Assembly (NCBI GenBank): GCA_016235425.1
Contig: JACRLC010000037.1
Span: 1-64,000, forward strand
Source: Chloroflexota bacterium
GTDB taxonomy: Bacteria; Chloroflexota; Anaerolineae; Anaerolineales; Villigracilaceae
Direction: 5' to 3'
Length of the DNA: 64,000 nucleotides
Shown here: positions 35,484-43,462 of the stretch, piece after piece
How the letters are laid out: every line of letters starts with the position of its first letter
How positions within the stretch are numbered: position 1 is the first letter of the stretch
The notes under the pieces: generated by a model
Told to the model about the DNA's origin: nothing
The model's database searches: none
The model's input: only the letters and a program-made list of their open reading frames with translations
Translations under genes and position numbers: made by a program

Positions 35484-35927
35484 ATGATGGGAGAACCTGT
35501 CCTTGTCATGCTTGTGGAAGATAACGTTGACCACGCAGAATTGGTCATACGCACGCTGGAGGATCACCACATAGCAAACAGAATCCAGCACTTTTCAGAC
35601 GGGCAGGCCGCACTGGATTACCTCCTGCGAAGGGAGCAATACACCGACCCGGAAACCAGCCCGCGCCCGCACGTCATTCTGCTCGACCTGCGACTGCCGC
35701 GCGTGGATGGGCTGGAGGTCCTTCAAGCCATCAAGGATAACGAAGAGTTGAAGTCCATCCCGGTGGTTGTGCTGACCACATCCGAAGCCGAAAGGGACGT
35801 GACCCGCGCTTACCACAATCACGTCAACAGCTACCTGGTCAAGCCGGTGGGTTTTGAAGAATTCAGCAAACTTATGAACGATCTCGGTTTTTACTGGCTT
35901 GGCTGGAATACACATCCCCGCATCTGA
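35484..35927 (+). CDS. Single-domain response regulator (Rcp1-like)
   Basis: 147 residues of receiver domain only, starting at ATG 35484 after GAAGGAG; a second ATG follows directly. The acidic pair is in MLVEDNVDHAELV, the phospho-acceptor Asp in HVILLDLRLPRVDGLEVLQA (about 69), with Thr in VVLTTSEAERD and Lys in SYLVKPVGFEEF. The long loop after the second helix (LLRREQYTDPETSPRPH) is typical of partners of phytochrome-type kinases. It probably accepts phosphate from one or both kinases just upstream and passes it on or acts by protein contact, having no output domain. Confidence 0.92.
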   Translation: MMGEPVLVMLVEDNVDHAELVIRTLEDHHIANRIQHFSDGQAALDYLLRREQYTDPETSPRPHVILLDLRLPRVDGLEVLQAIKDNEELKSIPVVVLTTSEAERDVTRAYHNHVNSYLVKPVGFEEFSKLMNDLGFYWLGWNTHPRI

Positions 35928-35963
35928 TTTGCAGTGAACAAACGGAACAGGTAAACATCGAGA

Positions 35964-37346
35964 ATGCTGGAAAATGCGATCACCATCCTATTGATCGAAG
36001 ACGAAGACCCTCATGCCGAGTTGATCCAAAGAGCATTCGAGGAGCGGAGGGATAGAGCTCGAATATTCCGCGTCAAATCCCTGCTTGAAGCGCGAACTTT
36101 TATTGAAAAACACGAACCGGCGCTAATCATTGCAGACTGGCGCCTGCCCGATGGGGAAAGCATGGAACTGCTTCCCGACCATCACGACCCGCTTTCAGCC
36201 CCGATCATTTTGATGACCAGTTACGGAAATGAGAAGATCGCGGTGGAGGCGCTCAAATCGGGCGCGCTGGACTACGTGGTCAAATCTCCCGAGTCCATGA
36301 TGGATATGCCTCACCTCGCCGAACGCGCCATCGAACAGTGGGCGGCGCGTGCAGAACGCGCACGGATGCAAAAAGCCCTGCTCGAAAGCGAAGCCCAATT
36401 TCGCTTGATGGCTGAGAACGCCAGCGACATGATCTCGCGCCACACAACGGAGGGCGTTTTTCTGTACGTCTCCCCTGCCTGTGAATCGCTCATTGGATAC
36501 CGCCCGGAGGACTTGATCGGAAAATCGAGCATCGATTTCATTCATGCGGACGACCGCCCGCAGATCATCAGGCTCATGCGCACAAAACCACCGGGACTTG
36601 TCGTTTACTCGATAACGTATCGCGCCCTGCATAAGAACGGTCAATATATCTGGCTTGAGAGTTCCGCCCGCGCCATCACAGACAAGGCAACAGGTTCCAT
36701 CATCGAGATACAGGCCGCATCCCGCGACATCACCGAGAGAAAGCACGCCGAGAAAGCCCTGCAAACCGCGCACAACAATTTGCAGGAAGCCTACGAACGC
36801 ACCATCGAAGGCTGGGTGCACGCCCTCGACCTGCGCGACCGCGAGACGGAAGGTCACACCCAGCGCGTCACAGAACTCACACTCAAAGTGGCCCGCGCGC
36901 TCGGTTTTTCGGATGAGGAATTCATTCACATTCGCCGCGGCGCGTTGCTTCACGATATGGGCAAGATGGCAATCCCGGATGAAATCCTGCAAAAACCCGG
37001 CCCATTGAACGAAGCAGAATGGAAGGAAATGCGCCGCCATCCGATCTACGCCTACGAAATGCTCTCCCCCATTTCCTATCTTCACGACGCGCTCGATATT
37101 CCCTTCTGCCATCACGAACGCTGGGATGGGAGCGGTTACCCGCGCGGACTCAAAGGCGAAGAGATACCGCTCGTTGCGCGCCTGTTTGCCATCGTGGATG
37201 TCTGGGACGCGCTTTGCAGTGACCGTCCCTACCGTAAACGACTGCCGCGCGCAGAAGTGGCCGAATACATCCGCGAGAATTCGGGAAAACTTTTCGACCC
37301 CAAACTTATCAATGTTTTTTTATCGGTGATTGAAAAGGAAATATAA
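35964..37346 (+). CDS. Receiver-PAS-HD-GYP cyclic di-GMP phosphodiesterase
   Basis: 460 residues. The receiver domain (1-125) has LLIEDEDPHAELI and phospho-acceptor Asp in LIIADWRLPDGESM. A PAS domain follows (about 140-262, DMISRHTTEGVFLYVSPACE). The HD-GYP domain (about 285-460) has HTQRVTELTLKVARALG, the metal pair in LLHDMGKMAIPDEIL, HHERWDGSGYP and IVDVWDALCSDRPYR. HD-GYP enzymes hydrolyse cyclic di-GMP, so this protein links the kinase relay upstream to the second messenger made by GGDEF proteins such as the one at 11004. It is 36 bases downstream of the single receiver gene. Confidence 0.93.
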   Translation: MLENAITILLIEDEDPHAELIQRAFEERRDRARIFRVKSLLEARTFIEKHEPALIIADWRLPDGESMELLPDHHDPLSAPIILMTSYGNEKIAVEALKSGALDYVVKSPESMMDMPHLAERAIEQWAARAERARMQKALLESEAQFRLMAENASDMISRHTTEGVFLYVSPACESLIGYRPEDLIGKSSIDFIHADDRPQIIRLMRTKPPGLVVYSITYRALHKNGQYIWLESSARAITDKATGSIIEIQAASRDITERKHAEKALQTAHNNLQEAYERTIEGWVHALDLRDRETEGHTQRVTELTLKVARALGFSDEEFIHIRRGALLHDMGKMAIPDEILQKPGPLNEAEWKEMRRHPIYAYEMLSPISYLHDALDIPFCHHERWDGSGYPRGLKGEEIPLVARLFAIVDVWDALCSDRPYRKRLPRAEVAEYIRENSGKLFDPKLINVFLSVIEKEI

Positions 37347-37431
37347 AATCGCCCCGGGTTCGTCGGCAGTTGTGCTGCTGGCGTTCCCTGAATCGCAGTG
37401 CAACCGCGATGGAACAGAAACACGCACCAAG

Positions 37432-37460
37432 TTGACACGCCTTCCTACTTCGAGTATCCT
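37432..37460 (+). promoter_or_regulatory. Sigma-70-type promoter of the SRP RNA
   Basis: TTGACA (37432-37437), a 17-base spacer, then TATCCT (37455-37460). The RNA 5' stem starts 9 bases later at 37470, as expected for a stable-RNA promoter. Confidence 0.75.
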
Positions 37461-37469
37461 TGCGCTCGT

Positions 37470-37569
37470 CCGGGCAGGCCCGGCGCGGCGGAACCTTTCG
37501 AACCCCGCCAGGGTCGAAAGACAGCAACGGTAAGGAAGTGCATCCGGGTGCCGTCGGTGTCCTGCCTGG
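37470..37569 (+). ncRNA. ffs: Small signal recognition particle RNA (4.5S-like)
   Basis: About 100 nt. The ends CCGGGCAGG (37470-37478) and CCTGCCTGG (37561-37569) pair. The apical domain carries the conserved Ffh-binding internal loops and tetraloop: GCCAGGGTCGAAAGACAGCA with GGTAAGGAAG following, equivalent to the GGUC-GGAA-AGCAGCC region of E. coli 4.5S RNA. With Ffh it targets membrane and secreted proteins to FtsY. A strong promoter lies directly upstream and a T-run (TATTTTTTC) directly downstream. There is no Alu domain, so it is the short bacterial form. Confidence 0.9.
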
Positions 37570-37596
37570 ATATTTTTTCACCACAACCATCCACCC

Positions 37597-37956
37597 ATGT
37601 CCTCACAAAACTGGATAAAGATCGCCATCGCAATCATCGCCGGGATCGCCATCGGCATTGTATACGGCTGGGTCATTGATCCCGTCCAATACACCGACGC
37701 CGCGCCGAACATCCTTCGCAAAGATTACCGCGCCGATTACGTTCTCATGGCGGCCGAAGCCTACCAATCTGAACAGGATGCAAGTCTCGCGGCGCGCAGG
37801 CTTGCGGTGTTGGGCAGTGAACCGCCCGCGCAGATCGTCAGCACCACGCTCGACTACGCCCGCGCCCAGTCATTCTCGCAGGACGAAATCACGTTATTAC
37901 AAGGCCTGCTCACCGCCATGCAGACATATCAACCCGCGGCGGATACCGTTCAATGA
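37597..37956 (+). CDS. Small membrane-anchored protein, paralog of the next gene
   Basis: 119 residues: one N-terminal membrane helix (IAIAIIAGIAIGIVYGWVID) and an outward or inward helical domain (NILRKDYRADYVLMAAEAYQ, ASLAARRLAVLG). The next protein shares the pattern helix-YGW/YSWMI-P-Y-A-P-ILR-D-A-YQ/YA, so the two are paralogs. They overlap by 4 bases. I recognise no named family. The helical part resembles tetratricopeptide-like pairs but is too short to call. Confidence 0.7.
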   Translation: MSSQNWIKIAIAIIAGIAIGIVYGWVIDPVQYTDAAPNILRKDYRADYVLMAAEAYQSEQDASLAARRLAVLGSEPPAQIVSTTLDYARAQSFSQDEITLLQGLLTAMQTYQPAADTVQ

Positions 37957-38816
37957 AACCTGACACCCCCCGCGTCCCCATCCTGATCTTCATCATTATT
38001 GCGCTTCTCGCGGGACTTGGACTTGGTCTTGCGTACTCATGGATGATCTCCCCCTTAAAATACGTGGAGGCGAGTCCCTCCATCCTGCGCGCTGATTTCA
38101 AGGAACAGTATCGCGCCGTCATCGCCGCGGCTTACGCATCGAGCCACGACCTTGAGCGCGCCCGCGCCCGCCTTGCGTTACTCGGCGACCCTGATCCCGT
38201 GCAGGCCTTGAGCGCCCAGGCGCAGACAATGCTTGCATCCGGCGAATCTTTTATGAACGCGCAAATGGTCGCGCAGCTCGCGTCCGATTTGCAACAAGGT
38301 GTGGTGTCCATTCCACCAACGAGCACACCGCCCTCAAACTTGGAGCTTTCTCCGACAAACCCGTCCATTGCGGCAATCCCTTCCGGCGAAGTCACATCCA
38401 TCGCAACAGAAGTGATCGAAACACCGCAAGTCTTTGCAACACTCACACCGCGCCCCACACATACACCCGTCCCACCGCCGGGGAAACCGTTCGCGCTGGT
38501 CGGGCAGGATACGGTCTGCGACAAGACTCTTTCGGAAGCACTGCTTCAAGTCATGCTCATGGACGCGCGCCGCAGGCAGGTTCCGGGCATCGAGATCGTT
38601 GTCACATGGAACGGGGGTGAAGACAGCTTCTTTACCGGATTCAAGCCCGAGGTCGGGGATGGATACGCTGATTATCAAATGGAAGCGGGAATCGTTTACA
38701 GCGTCCGCGTGGTTCAGGGCGGCGCGACGGTCCCAAATGTCAGTATTCCAAATTGCACAGACACAGACGGGCAATCATATCTGGGCGGAATTCTGCTCAC
38801 GTTCCAACAACCATAA
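37953..38816 (+). CDS. Membrane-anchored protein with helical and beta domains
   Basis: 287 residues. One membrane helix (about 9-29) is followed by a helical part paralogous to the preceding protein (SILRADFKEQYRAVIAAAYA, LERARARLALLGD). A low-complexity Thr/Pro linker (about 120-180, TLTPRPTHTPVPPPGKP) leads to a C-terminal beta-rich domain (about 185-287) with GIEIVVTWNGGEDSFFTGFK, probably extracytoplasmic. Cysteines at about 189 and 271 could form a disulfide. The pair starts just after the SRP RNA. I know no function. Confidence 0.7.
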   Translation: MKPDTPRVPILIFIIIALLAGLGLGLAYSWMISPLKYVEASPSILRADFKEQYRAVIAAAYASSHDLERARARLALLGDPDPVQALSAQAQTMLASGESFMNAQMVAQLASDLQQGVVSIPPTSTPPSNLELSPTNPSIAAIPSGEVTSIATEVIETPQVFATLTPRPTHTPVPPPGKPFALVGQDTVCDKTLSEALLQVMLMDARRRQVPGIEIVVTWNGGEDSFFTGFKPEVGDGYADYQMEAGIVYSVRVVQGGATVPNVSIPNCTDTDGQSYLGGILLTFQQP

Positions 38817-38868
38817 TTATTTGGCCTGCAACCAGACATTGATTCATTCGTTATATCTCCCAGCAAAC

Positions 38869-38898
38869 GTCATTGTCACGCCGCACTTTGGCAATGAC
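38869..38898. repeat. Partial GTCATTG/CAATGAC repeat
   Basis: GTCATTG and CAATGAC enclose about 16 bases; a reduced relative of the element at 31003-31145, lying just before the gene at 38919. Confidence 0.4.
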
Positions 38899-38918
38899 AT
38901 CACAAAAAGGAGTAACGA

Positions 38919-39428
38919 ATGAATGCAAACCAAAAGCCCGGCTTATTCACAGCCATTGCCGTAATGACCCTGACGAGCGGCATCGTCAACCTGTTCTGGG
39001 GGTTCATCGCATCGCTCACCGCGCTCGGCACAATCGTCGGCGTCGTCTGCCTGCCGGTTACGATCCTGCCAACCATTCTTGGCATCTTCGAAATTATCTA
39101 TGCCGCGAAACTTTTATCGGCGCAACCCCAGCCTGTACAACCATCGCAGCCTATCGCGGTGTTTGAAATTTTGAGCTTCCTGTTTGGCAACGTCTTCTCG
39201 ATGGTGGTCGGTATTCTGGCGTTGGTCTTCTACAACGATGTGGCCGTGAGGGACTACTTCGCGCAGTTGAACGGAGCCATGCCCTCCACTCCGGTTGCGG
39301 CGCCCCCGGCCCCCGTCACATTACCCGAACCACCTGCGCCCGTCATCGAAGAACCGGCCGCTCCCGAACTTCCGCAGACCGAAGAAACACCGGAAAAGCC
39401 CAAGCGCATCCGCAAAGTGGCAAAATAA
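38919..39428 (+). CDS. Membrane protein with Pro/Glu-rich tail
   Basis: 169 residues with four hydrophobic segments (about 10-30, 33-60, 85-100 and 100-112). The cytoplasmic C-terminal tail (about 125-169) is rich in Pro, Ala and Glu and ends KPKRIRKVAK. AAGGAGTAACGA precedes the ATG. The membrane part resembles small DUF4064-like or interferon-induced transmembrane-like proteins in general layout, without a specific match that I can name. Confidence 0.65.
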   Translation: MNANQKPGLFTAIAVMTLTSGIVNLFWGFIASLTALGTIVGVVCLPVTILPTILGIFEIIYAAKLLSAQPQPVQPSQPIAVFEILSFLFGNVFSMVVGILALVFYNDVAVRDYFAQLNGAMPSTPVAAPPAPVTLPEPPAPVIEEPAAPELPQTEETPEKPKRIRKVAK

Positions 39429-39437
39429 ATAGATTTG

Positions 39438-39510
39438 CCCTCATCCCCAGCCCTTCCCCCGAAAGGGGAAGGGAGTCCCCTCTCCCTTCGGGAGAGGGTT
39501 AGGGTGAGGG
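39438..39510. repeat. CCCTCTCCC/GGGAGAGGG repeat
   Basis: Nested hairpins CCTTCCCC/GGGGAAGG and CTCTCCC/GGGAGAG within a purine/pyrimidine-skewed run; related to the repeat at 24170-24214. Confidence 0.7.
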
Positions 39511-39521
39511 AAAATCTCTTG

Positions 39522-39550
39522 TTCATCCCGCACTTGAACTGCGGGATGAA
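39522..39550. terminator. Hairpin between the membrane-protein gene and the riboswitch
   Basis: TTCATCCCGCA and its exact reverse complement TGCGGGATGAA enclose CTTGAAC. It is followed by TTTATG only, so it is a weak terminator candidate or another dispersed hairpin. Confidence 0.4.
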
Positions 39551-39625
39551 TTTATGAATCAAGGATATTCATCCCTTGACTCTCCTCCCTCTAAACCTTA
39601 GAATTTGTATAACAACTTAACGGAA

Positions 39626-39875
39626 CGCAGGGAAGAGACTCAATTCAACGAGCGCCGAAGGTGCAAATCTGGAACAGGCGAAACCAGATGAAACTCTCAG
39701 GCAAAAGGACCCTGCGACCGCAAAACTCTGGAAAGTCTCATCACGAGACACCGACGGTGTAAATCTCATTAGTTAGGTAGTTTGGATAGTTTGGATAGTT
39801 TGGTAGTTGAAAAACTACGAAACTACACAACTACAAAACCAACCAACTAAAAGATAATCTCTCAGGTTCCATTAC
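39626..39875 (+). promoter_or_regulatory. Tandem glycine riboswitch controlling gcvH-gcvPA-gcvPB
   Basis: Aptamer I (39626-39716) has P1 CGCAGG/CCTGCG and the conserved AGCGCCGAAGGTGCAAATCT and CTCTCAGGCAAAAGGACC. Aptamer II (about 39725-39875) has ACACCGACGGTGTAAATCTC and AATCTCTCAGG. Such RNAs bind glycine and turn on glycine-cleavage genes. In aptamer II the variable stem is replaced by about 80 bases of an ACTACC-type dispersed repeat (39771-39850) that can still fold into a long arm. An intrinsic terminator follows directly, so control is most likely transcriptional: glycine binding should stop terminator formation. Confidence 0.9.
39771..39850. repeat. TAGTTTGGATAGTTTGG repeat within the second glycine aptamer
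   Basis: Three near-identical TAGTTTGGATAGTTTGG-like units are followed by complementary ACTACGAAACTACACAACTA units, giving a long imperfect hairpin around GAAAAAC. It is the same repeat type as 17171-17243 and 25336-25380. Confidence 0.75.
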
Positions 39876-39877
39876 AG

Positions 39878-39912
39878 AGGACGCACGATATTAAAGTCGT
39901 GTGTCCTTTTTT
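39878..39912 (+). terminator. Riboswitch expression-platform terminator
   Basis: AGGACGCACGA pairs fully with TCGTGTGTCCT (one G-T pair) around an 8-base loop and is followed by six T. It overlaps the region just after aptamer II (ACAGAGGACG), so ligand binding can compete with it. Confidence 0.85.
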
Positions 39913-40026
39913 GATTCGCCAATATCCGTAACGCGACTTTCACCCCCTGCGGGGACGATGAGTCGCAACCCAAAAGCAGCGACATGAATGTCGCGGCACA
40001 ACACCTTCGTAAGGAGAAAACAACCC

Positions 40027-40404
40027 ATGAACGCTCCATCCAATCTGAAATACACCAAGTCCGATGAATGGTTCGACCCTGCCTCAGGCGCAATGGGACT
40101 GACCGATTACGCCCAATCCCAGCTCTCCGACATCGTTTTCATCGAATTTCTGGTCGAGGAAGGAGAGACCGTGGAAGCAGGCAAGGCCATCGCTTCCGTT
40201 GAATCCGTGAAAGCCTCCGCCGAGATCTACGCCCCCGCCGCAGGTAAAGTGACCGCCGTCAACAAGGCCCTCTCCGACAAGCCCGAAACCCTCAACAGCG
40301 ACGCGTTCGGCGAAGGCTGGATGGTCAAAGTGGAAGGCGGCGTCGCCGGCGATGTAATGGACGCCGACGCGTACGTGAAGTATTGCGAGGAAAGAGCGCA
40401 CTAA
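40027..40404 (+). CDS. gcvH: Glycine cleavage system H protein
   Basis: 125 residues from the ATG at 40027, after GTAAGGAGAAAACAACCC. The lipoyl-lysine is in ASVESVKASAEIYAP (the Lys of ESVKA, about 59), with the family start KYTKSDEWFDP. The H protein carries the aminomethyl group on lipoate between the P, T and L proteins. It is the first gene after the glycine riboswitch. A short spacer with CCAGT/CAGT repeats separates it from gcvPA. No gcvT lies in the window. Confidence 0.95.
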   Translation: MNAPSNLKYTKSDEWFDPASGAMGLTDYAQSQLSDIVFIEFLVEEGETVEAGKAIASVESVKASAEIYAPAAGKVTAVNKALSDKPETLNSDAFGEGWMVKVEGGVAGDVMDADAYVKYCEERAH

Positions 40405-40406
40405 TC

Positions 40407-40472
40407 AGTAACCAGTCAATCAGTATCCAGAATCCAGTCTTACTGGTCACTGAATACTGGCGCACTGGTAAC
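40407..40472. repeat. CAGTAACCAGT-type repeat between gcvH and gcvPA
   Basis: Degenerate units CAGTAACCAGT, CAGTATCCAG and complementary ACTGGTCACTG, ACTGGTAACT. The same type of sequence follows the three gcvPB ends near 43346, 47832 and 49240. Confidence 0.6.
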
Positions 40473-40482
40473 TAGAGGTAAC

Positions 40483-41835
40483 ATGACCTATATCCCAATC
40501 TCCCCCAAAGAACGGGATGCGATGCTTGCAACGGTCGGCGTCAAGTCGCTGGACGACTTGTTCGAGGCTGTCCCGCAAAAACATCGCTTCCCGAAGTTGA
40601 ACCTGCCCCCGGCACTCTCGGAAATGGAAGCCGCCTCCCTGCTCGGGGAAATGGCCTCCAGCAACGAGAACGTGCGCGAGCACGTCATCTCCTTCCTCGG
40701 CGCGGGCGCGTACAATCATTACATCCCCTCCGTCGTGGACCACATCCTGCGCCGCGGCGAATTCTACACGGCCTACACTCCCTACCAACCTGAGATCTCG
40801 CAAGGCACATTGCAGGGCATCTTCGAATATCAATCGCTGATGACCAACCTGACCGGCATGGACGTTTCCAACGCCTCGCATTACGATGGCGCGACCGCCG
40901 CGGCGGAAGCCGTCAACCTGGCGTATGCCCAATTCCGCGGCAAGCGCAAAAAGGTGGTCGTTTCGCCCGGCCTCCATCCGCAGTACCGCGAGGTCATTCG
41001 CACGTACACTCAAGGCATGGGCGTGGAATTGACCGATAAAACGGAAGCAGACCTCGAGGTCGGCCCCGAAGCGTTGATCTCTCAAATTGACGACAACACT
41101 ATGCTCGTCGTCGTCCAGTATCCCGATTTCTTCGGACGCATCTACGATTACACCAAACTCATCGAAGCCGCGCACGCCAAAGGTTCGCTCGTCTGCATCG
41201 TCGCGAATCCCACCGCGCTCGTCATGCTCAAGACGCCCGGCGAAATGGGCGCGGACATCGTCGTGGGCGAAGCGCAGCCGTTCGGAATCCCGCTGTGGTA
41301 TGGCGGCCCGTATCTGGGCTTCTTTACCACCAAGAAATCCTACGTCCACAAAATGGCGGGACGCCTCGTCGGCGAAACAATGGATAACCGCGGCCAGCGC
41401 TCCTACGTGTTGACTTTGACCGCACGCGAACAACACATCAAACGCGAACGCGCCACGTCCAACATCTGCTCGAACCAGGGCCTGCTTGCGCTCGGCGCGG
41501 CGGTGTATATGTCAGTGCTTGGCAAAGGTGGATTGCAGGAAGTGGCGAACCTTTGCTATCAAAAGGCACACTACGCCGCCGAACAAATCAGCAAGATTGA
41601 CGGCTTTGGCCTGTGCTTCGCCGAGCCGTTCTTCCACGAGTTTGCGCTGTGCTGTCCAAAACCCATAGCGGAGATCAACGAACACCTGCTCGAACATGGC
41701 ATCATCGGCGGCTACGACCTCGGCAACGATTATCCCGCGCTAAAAGACCACATGCTGATTGCCGTGACCGAGATGAACAGCAGGGAAGAAATCGATACGT
41801 TTGTGGAAGTTTTGAAGGAGGTGGCAAATGACTAG
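40483..41835 (+). CDS. gcvPA: Glycine dehydrogenase (decarboxylating) subunit 1
   Basis: 450 residues, the N-terminal half of the split P protein. It starts MTYIPISPKERDAMLATVGV and has FLGAGAYNHYIPSVVDHILR, YTPYQPEISQGTLQGIFEYQ and NVSNASHYDGATAAAEA-type sequence (DVSNASHYDG), all family marks. With subunit 2 it decarboxylates glycine and loads the aminomethyl group on GcvH. It overlaps gcvPB by 8 bases (AAATGACTAG), so translation is coupled and the two are made in equal amounts. Confidence 0.95.
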   Translation: MTYIPISPKERDAMLATVGVKSLDDLFEAVPQKHRFPKLNLPPALSEMEAASLLGEMASSNENVREHVISFLGAGAYNHYIPSVVDHILRRGEFYTAYTPYQPEISQGTLQGIFEYQSLMTNLTGMDVSNASHYDGATAAAEAVNLAYAQFRGKRKKVVVSPGLHPQYREVIRTYTQGMGVELTDKTEADLEVGPEALISQIDDNTMLVVVQYPDFFGRIYDYTKLIEAAHAKGSLVCIVANPTALVMLKTPGEMGADIVVGEAQPFGIPLWYGGPYLGFFTTKKSYVHKMAGRLVGETMDNRGQRSYVLTLTAREQHIKRERATSNICSNQGLLALGAAVYMSVLGKGGLQEVANLCYQKAHYAAEQISKIDGFGLCFAEPFFHEFALCCPKPIAEINEHLLEHGIIGGYDLGNDYPALKDHMLIAVTEMNSREEIDTFVEVLKEVAND

Positions 41836-43345
41836 CCCCGCCGCACCCGTTGTCACGACTGCGAAGATCGTCGAGCCGACCATTTTTGAAATCTCATCCC
41901 CCGGCCGACGCGGCGTGAACATGCCCGCTTCCGACGTGCCCGAAACTGCCCTGCCTCCCAAAGATTTACTCCGGTCCGATTTACCCCTGCCCGAACTCGC
42001 CGAAGTGGACGTTGTCCGTCACTACATGCGCCTCAGCAAATTCAACTACAGCGTGGACGACGGCTTTTATCCGCTGGGTTCATGCACGATGAAGTACAAC
42101 CCGAAGATCAACGAAGATACCTGCCGCCTGCCCGGCTTCCTTTACACGCACCCGCTTCAACCCATCGAAACTGTGCAAGGCAACCTCGCGCTGATGTACG
42201 AAACGCAGGAATGGCTCAAAGAAATCAGCGGCTTCGCGGGCATCACCCTGCAGCCCGCGGCGGGCGCACACGGCGAATTCACGGGCGTGCTGATGATGGC
42301 CGCCTATCACAAATCACGCGGCGACACGAAGCGCACCAAAATGCTCATCCCCGACGCCGCGCACGGAACCAACCCCGCCTCGACGGGCATGTTGGGCATG
42401 AGCGTCGTCACCATCCCTTCGGACGCGCGCGGCAACGTGGACCTCAAAGCCCTCGAAGCCGCCTGCGACGATACCGTCGTCGGCATGATGCTCACCAACC
42501 CGAACACGCTCGGCATGTTCGACGAGCACATCGAGCAGGTCATCAAACTCGTCCACGATTGCGGCGGCCTGATGTACGGCGACGGCGCAAACCTGAACGC
42601 GCTGCTCGGCATCCTCCGCCCCGGCGATCTGGGCTTCGACGTGATGCACTTCAACTTACACAAGACGTTCTCCGTTCCGCACGGTGGAGGCGGCCCCGGC
42701 TCCGGCCCCGTTGGAGTGGCGGCGCGTCTCGCGGACTTTTTGCCTGCTCCCGTTGTAGGAATAGTGGAGGAAGCCGAAGATGACCTCCCGCCCCTCTACG
42801 GCTTTATCACACCCAAGCAAAGCATCGGGCGCATGAAAGCCTTCCACGGCCACTTTGGCGGCGGACTCGTCCGCTCGTACACCTACATCGCCATGCACGG
42901 CCCTAACGGTTTGAAGGATATTTCCCAATACGCGGTGCTGAATGCGAACTACCTGCAAGCCCGCCTGCGCGACACGTACCACGTCCCGTATGACCGCATC
43001 TGCATGCACGAGTTCGTGGCCGAGGGACAGTTCGCTGGCTCCGACGTCCGCGCCCTCGACATCGCCAAACGCCTGATGGACTACAACTTCCACCCGCCGA
43101 CAAACTACTTCCCGCTCATCGTCCACGAAGCGCTGATGATCGAGCCGACCGAGACCGAGAACAAGGACACGCTCGATGCCTTCGCCGACGCGCTGATCAA
43201 GATCGCGGACGAGGCGAAGACCAGTCCCGACCTGCTCCACTCCGCCCCGCACATCACCCCGTTTGGGAGGATGGACGAGGTGAAGGCGGCGCGCGAGTTG
43301 GTGTTGTGCTGCTGGCTACCGGAGGATTACAACGAAAACGAGTGA
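41828..43345 (+). CDS. gcvPB: Glycine dehydrogenase (decarboxylating) subunit 2
   Basis: 505 residues, the PLP-bearing half. The PLP lysine is in HFNLHKTFSVPHGGGGPGSG (about 279). Other family marks are FYPLGSCTMKYNPKINEDTC, QPAAGAHGEFTGVL and DAAHGTNPAS. The start is a few bases inside gcvPA. The C-terminal 84 codons (from about 43094) occur again as broken copies at 47754-47831 and 48985-49228. A terminator with GCCTCG/CGAGGC follows the stop. Confidence 0.95.
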   Translation: MTSPAAPVVTTAKIVEPTIFEISSPGRRGVNMPASDVPETALPPKDLLRSDLPLPELAEVDVVRHYMRLSKFNYSVDDGFYPLGSCTMKYNPKINEDTCRLPGFLYTHPLQPIETVQGNLALMYETQEWLKEISGFAGITLQPAAGAHGEFTGVLMMAAYHKSRGDTKRTKMLIPDAAHGTNPASTGMLGMSVVTIPSDARGNVDLKALEAACDDTVVGMMLTNPNTLGMFDEHIEQVIKLVHDCGGLMYGDGANLNALLGILRPGDLGFDVMHFNLHKTFSVPHGGGGPGSGPVGVAARLADFLPAPVVGIVEEAEDDLPPLYGFITPKQSIGRMKAFHGHFGGGLVRSYTYIAMHGPNGLKDISQYAVLNANYLQARLRDTYHVPYDRICMHEFVAEGQFAGSDVRALDIAKRLMDYNFHPPTNYFPLIVHEALMIEPTETENKDTLDAFADALIKIADEAKTSPDLLHSAPHITPFGRMDEVKAARELVLCCWLPEDYNENE

Positions 43346-43367
43346 TCGGTGATCAGTGACCAGTGAG

Positions 43368-43397
43368 GCCTCGTGGGTGAAAACCTGCGAGGCTTTT
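43368..43397 (+). terminator. Terminator of the gcv operon
   Basis: GCCTCG (43368-43373) pairs with CGAGGC (43388-43393) with GGT/ACC inside, followed by TTTT. Confidence 0.65.
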
Positions 43398-43462
43398 ATG
43401 TTATATTATGGCAGAAACCTGATGTAGATTTCGTATATCGCTTGTCTCAAAAGGAATCTTCT

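Noticed and set aside
36195-37115. 306-residue frame on the minus strand
   Set aside because: Opposite the receiver-PAS-HD-GYP gene, which has all catalytic motifs; shadow frame.
39771-39850. Short tandem units as a possible CRISPR array
   Set aside because: Units are 8-17 bases, degenerate and without spacers of constant size; the place is inside a riboswitch.
40447-41436. 329-residue frame on the minus strand
   Set aside because: Opposite gcvPA; rich in His, Asp, Gly and Arg with no domain. A codon-bias shadow of the plus-strand gene.
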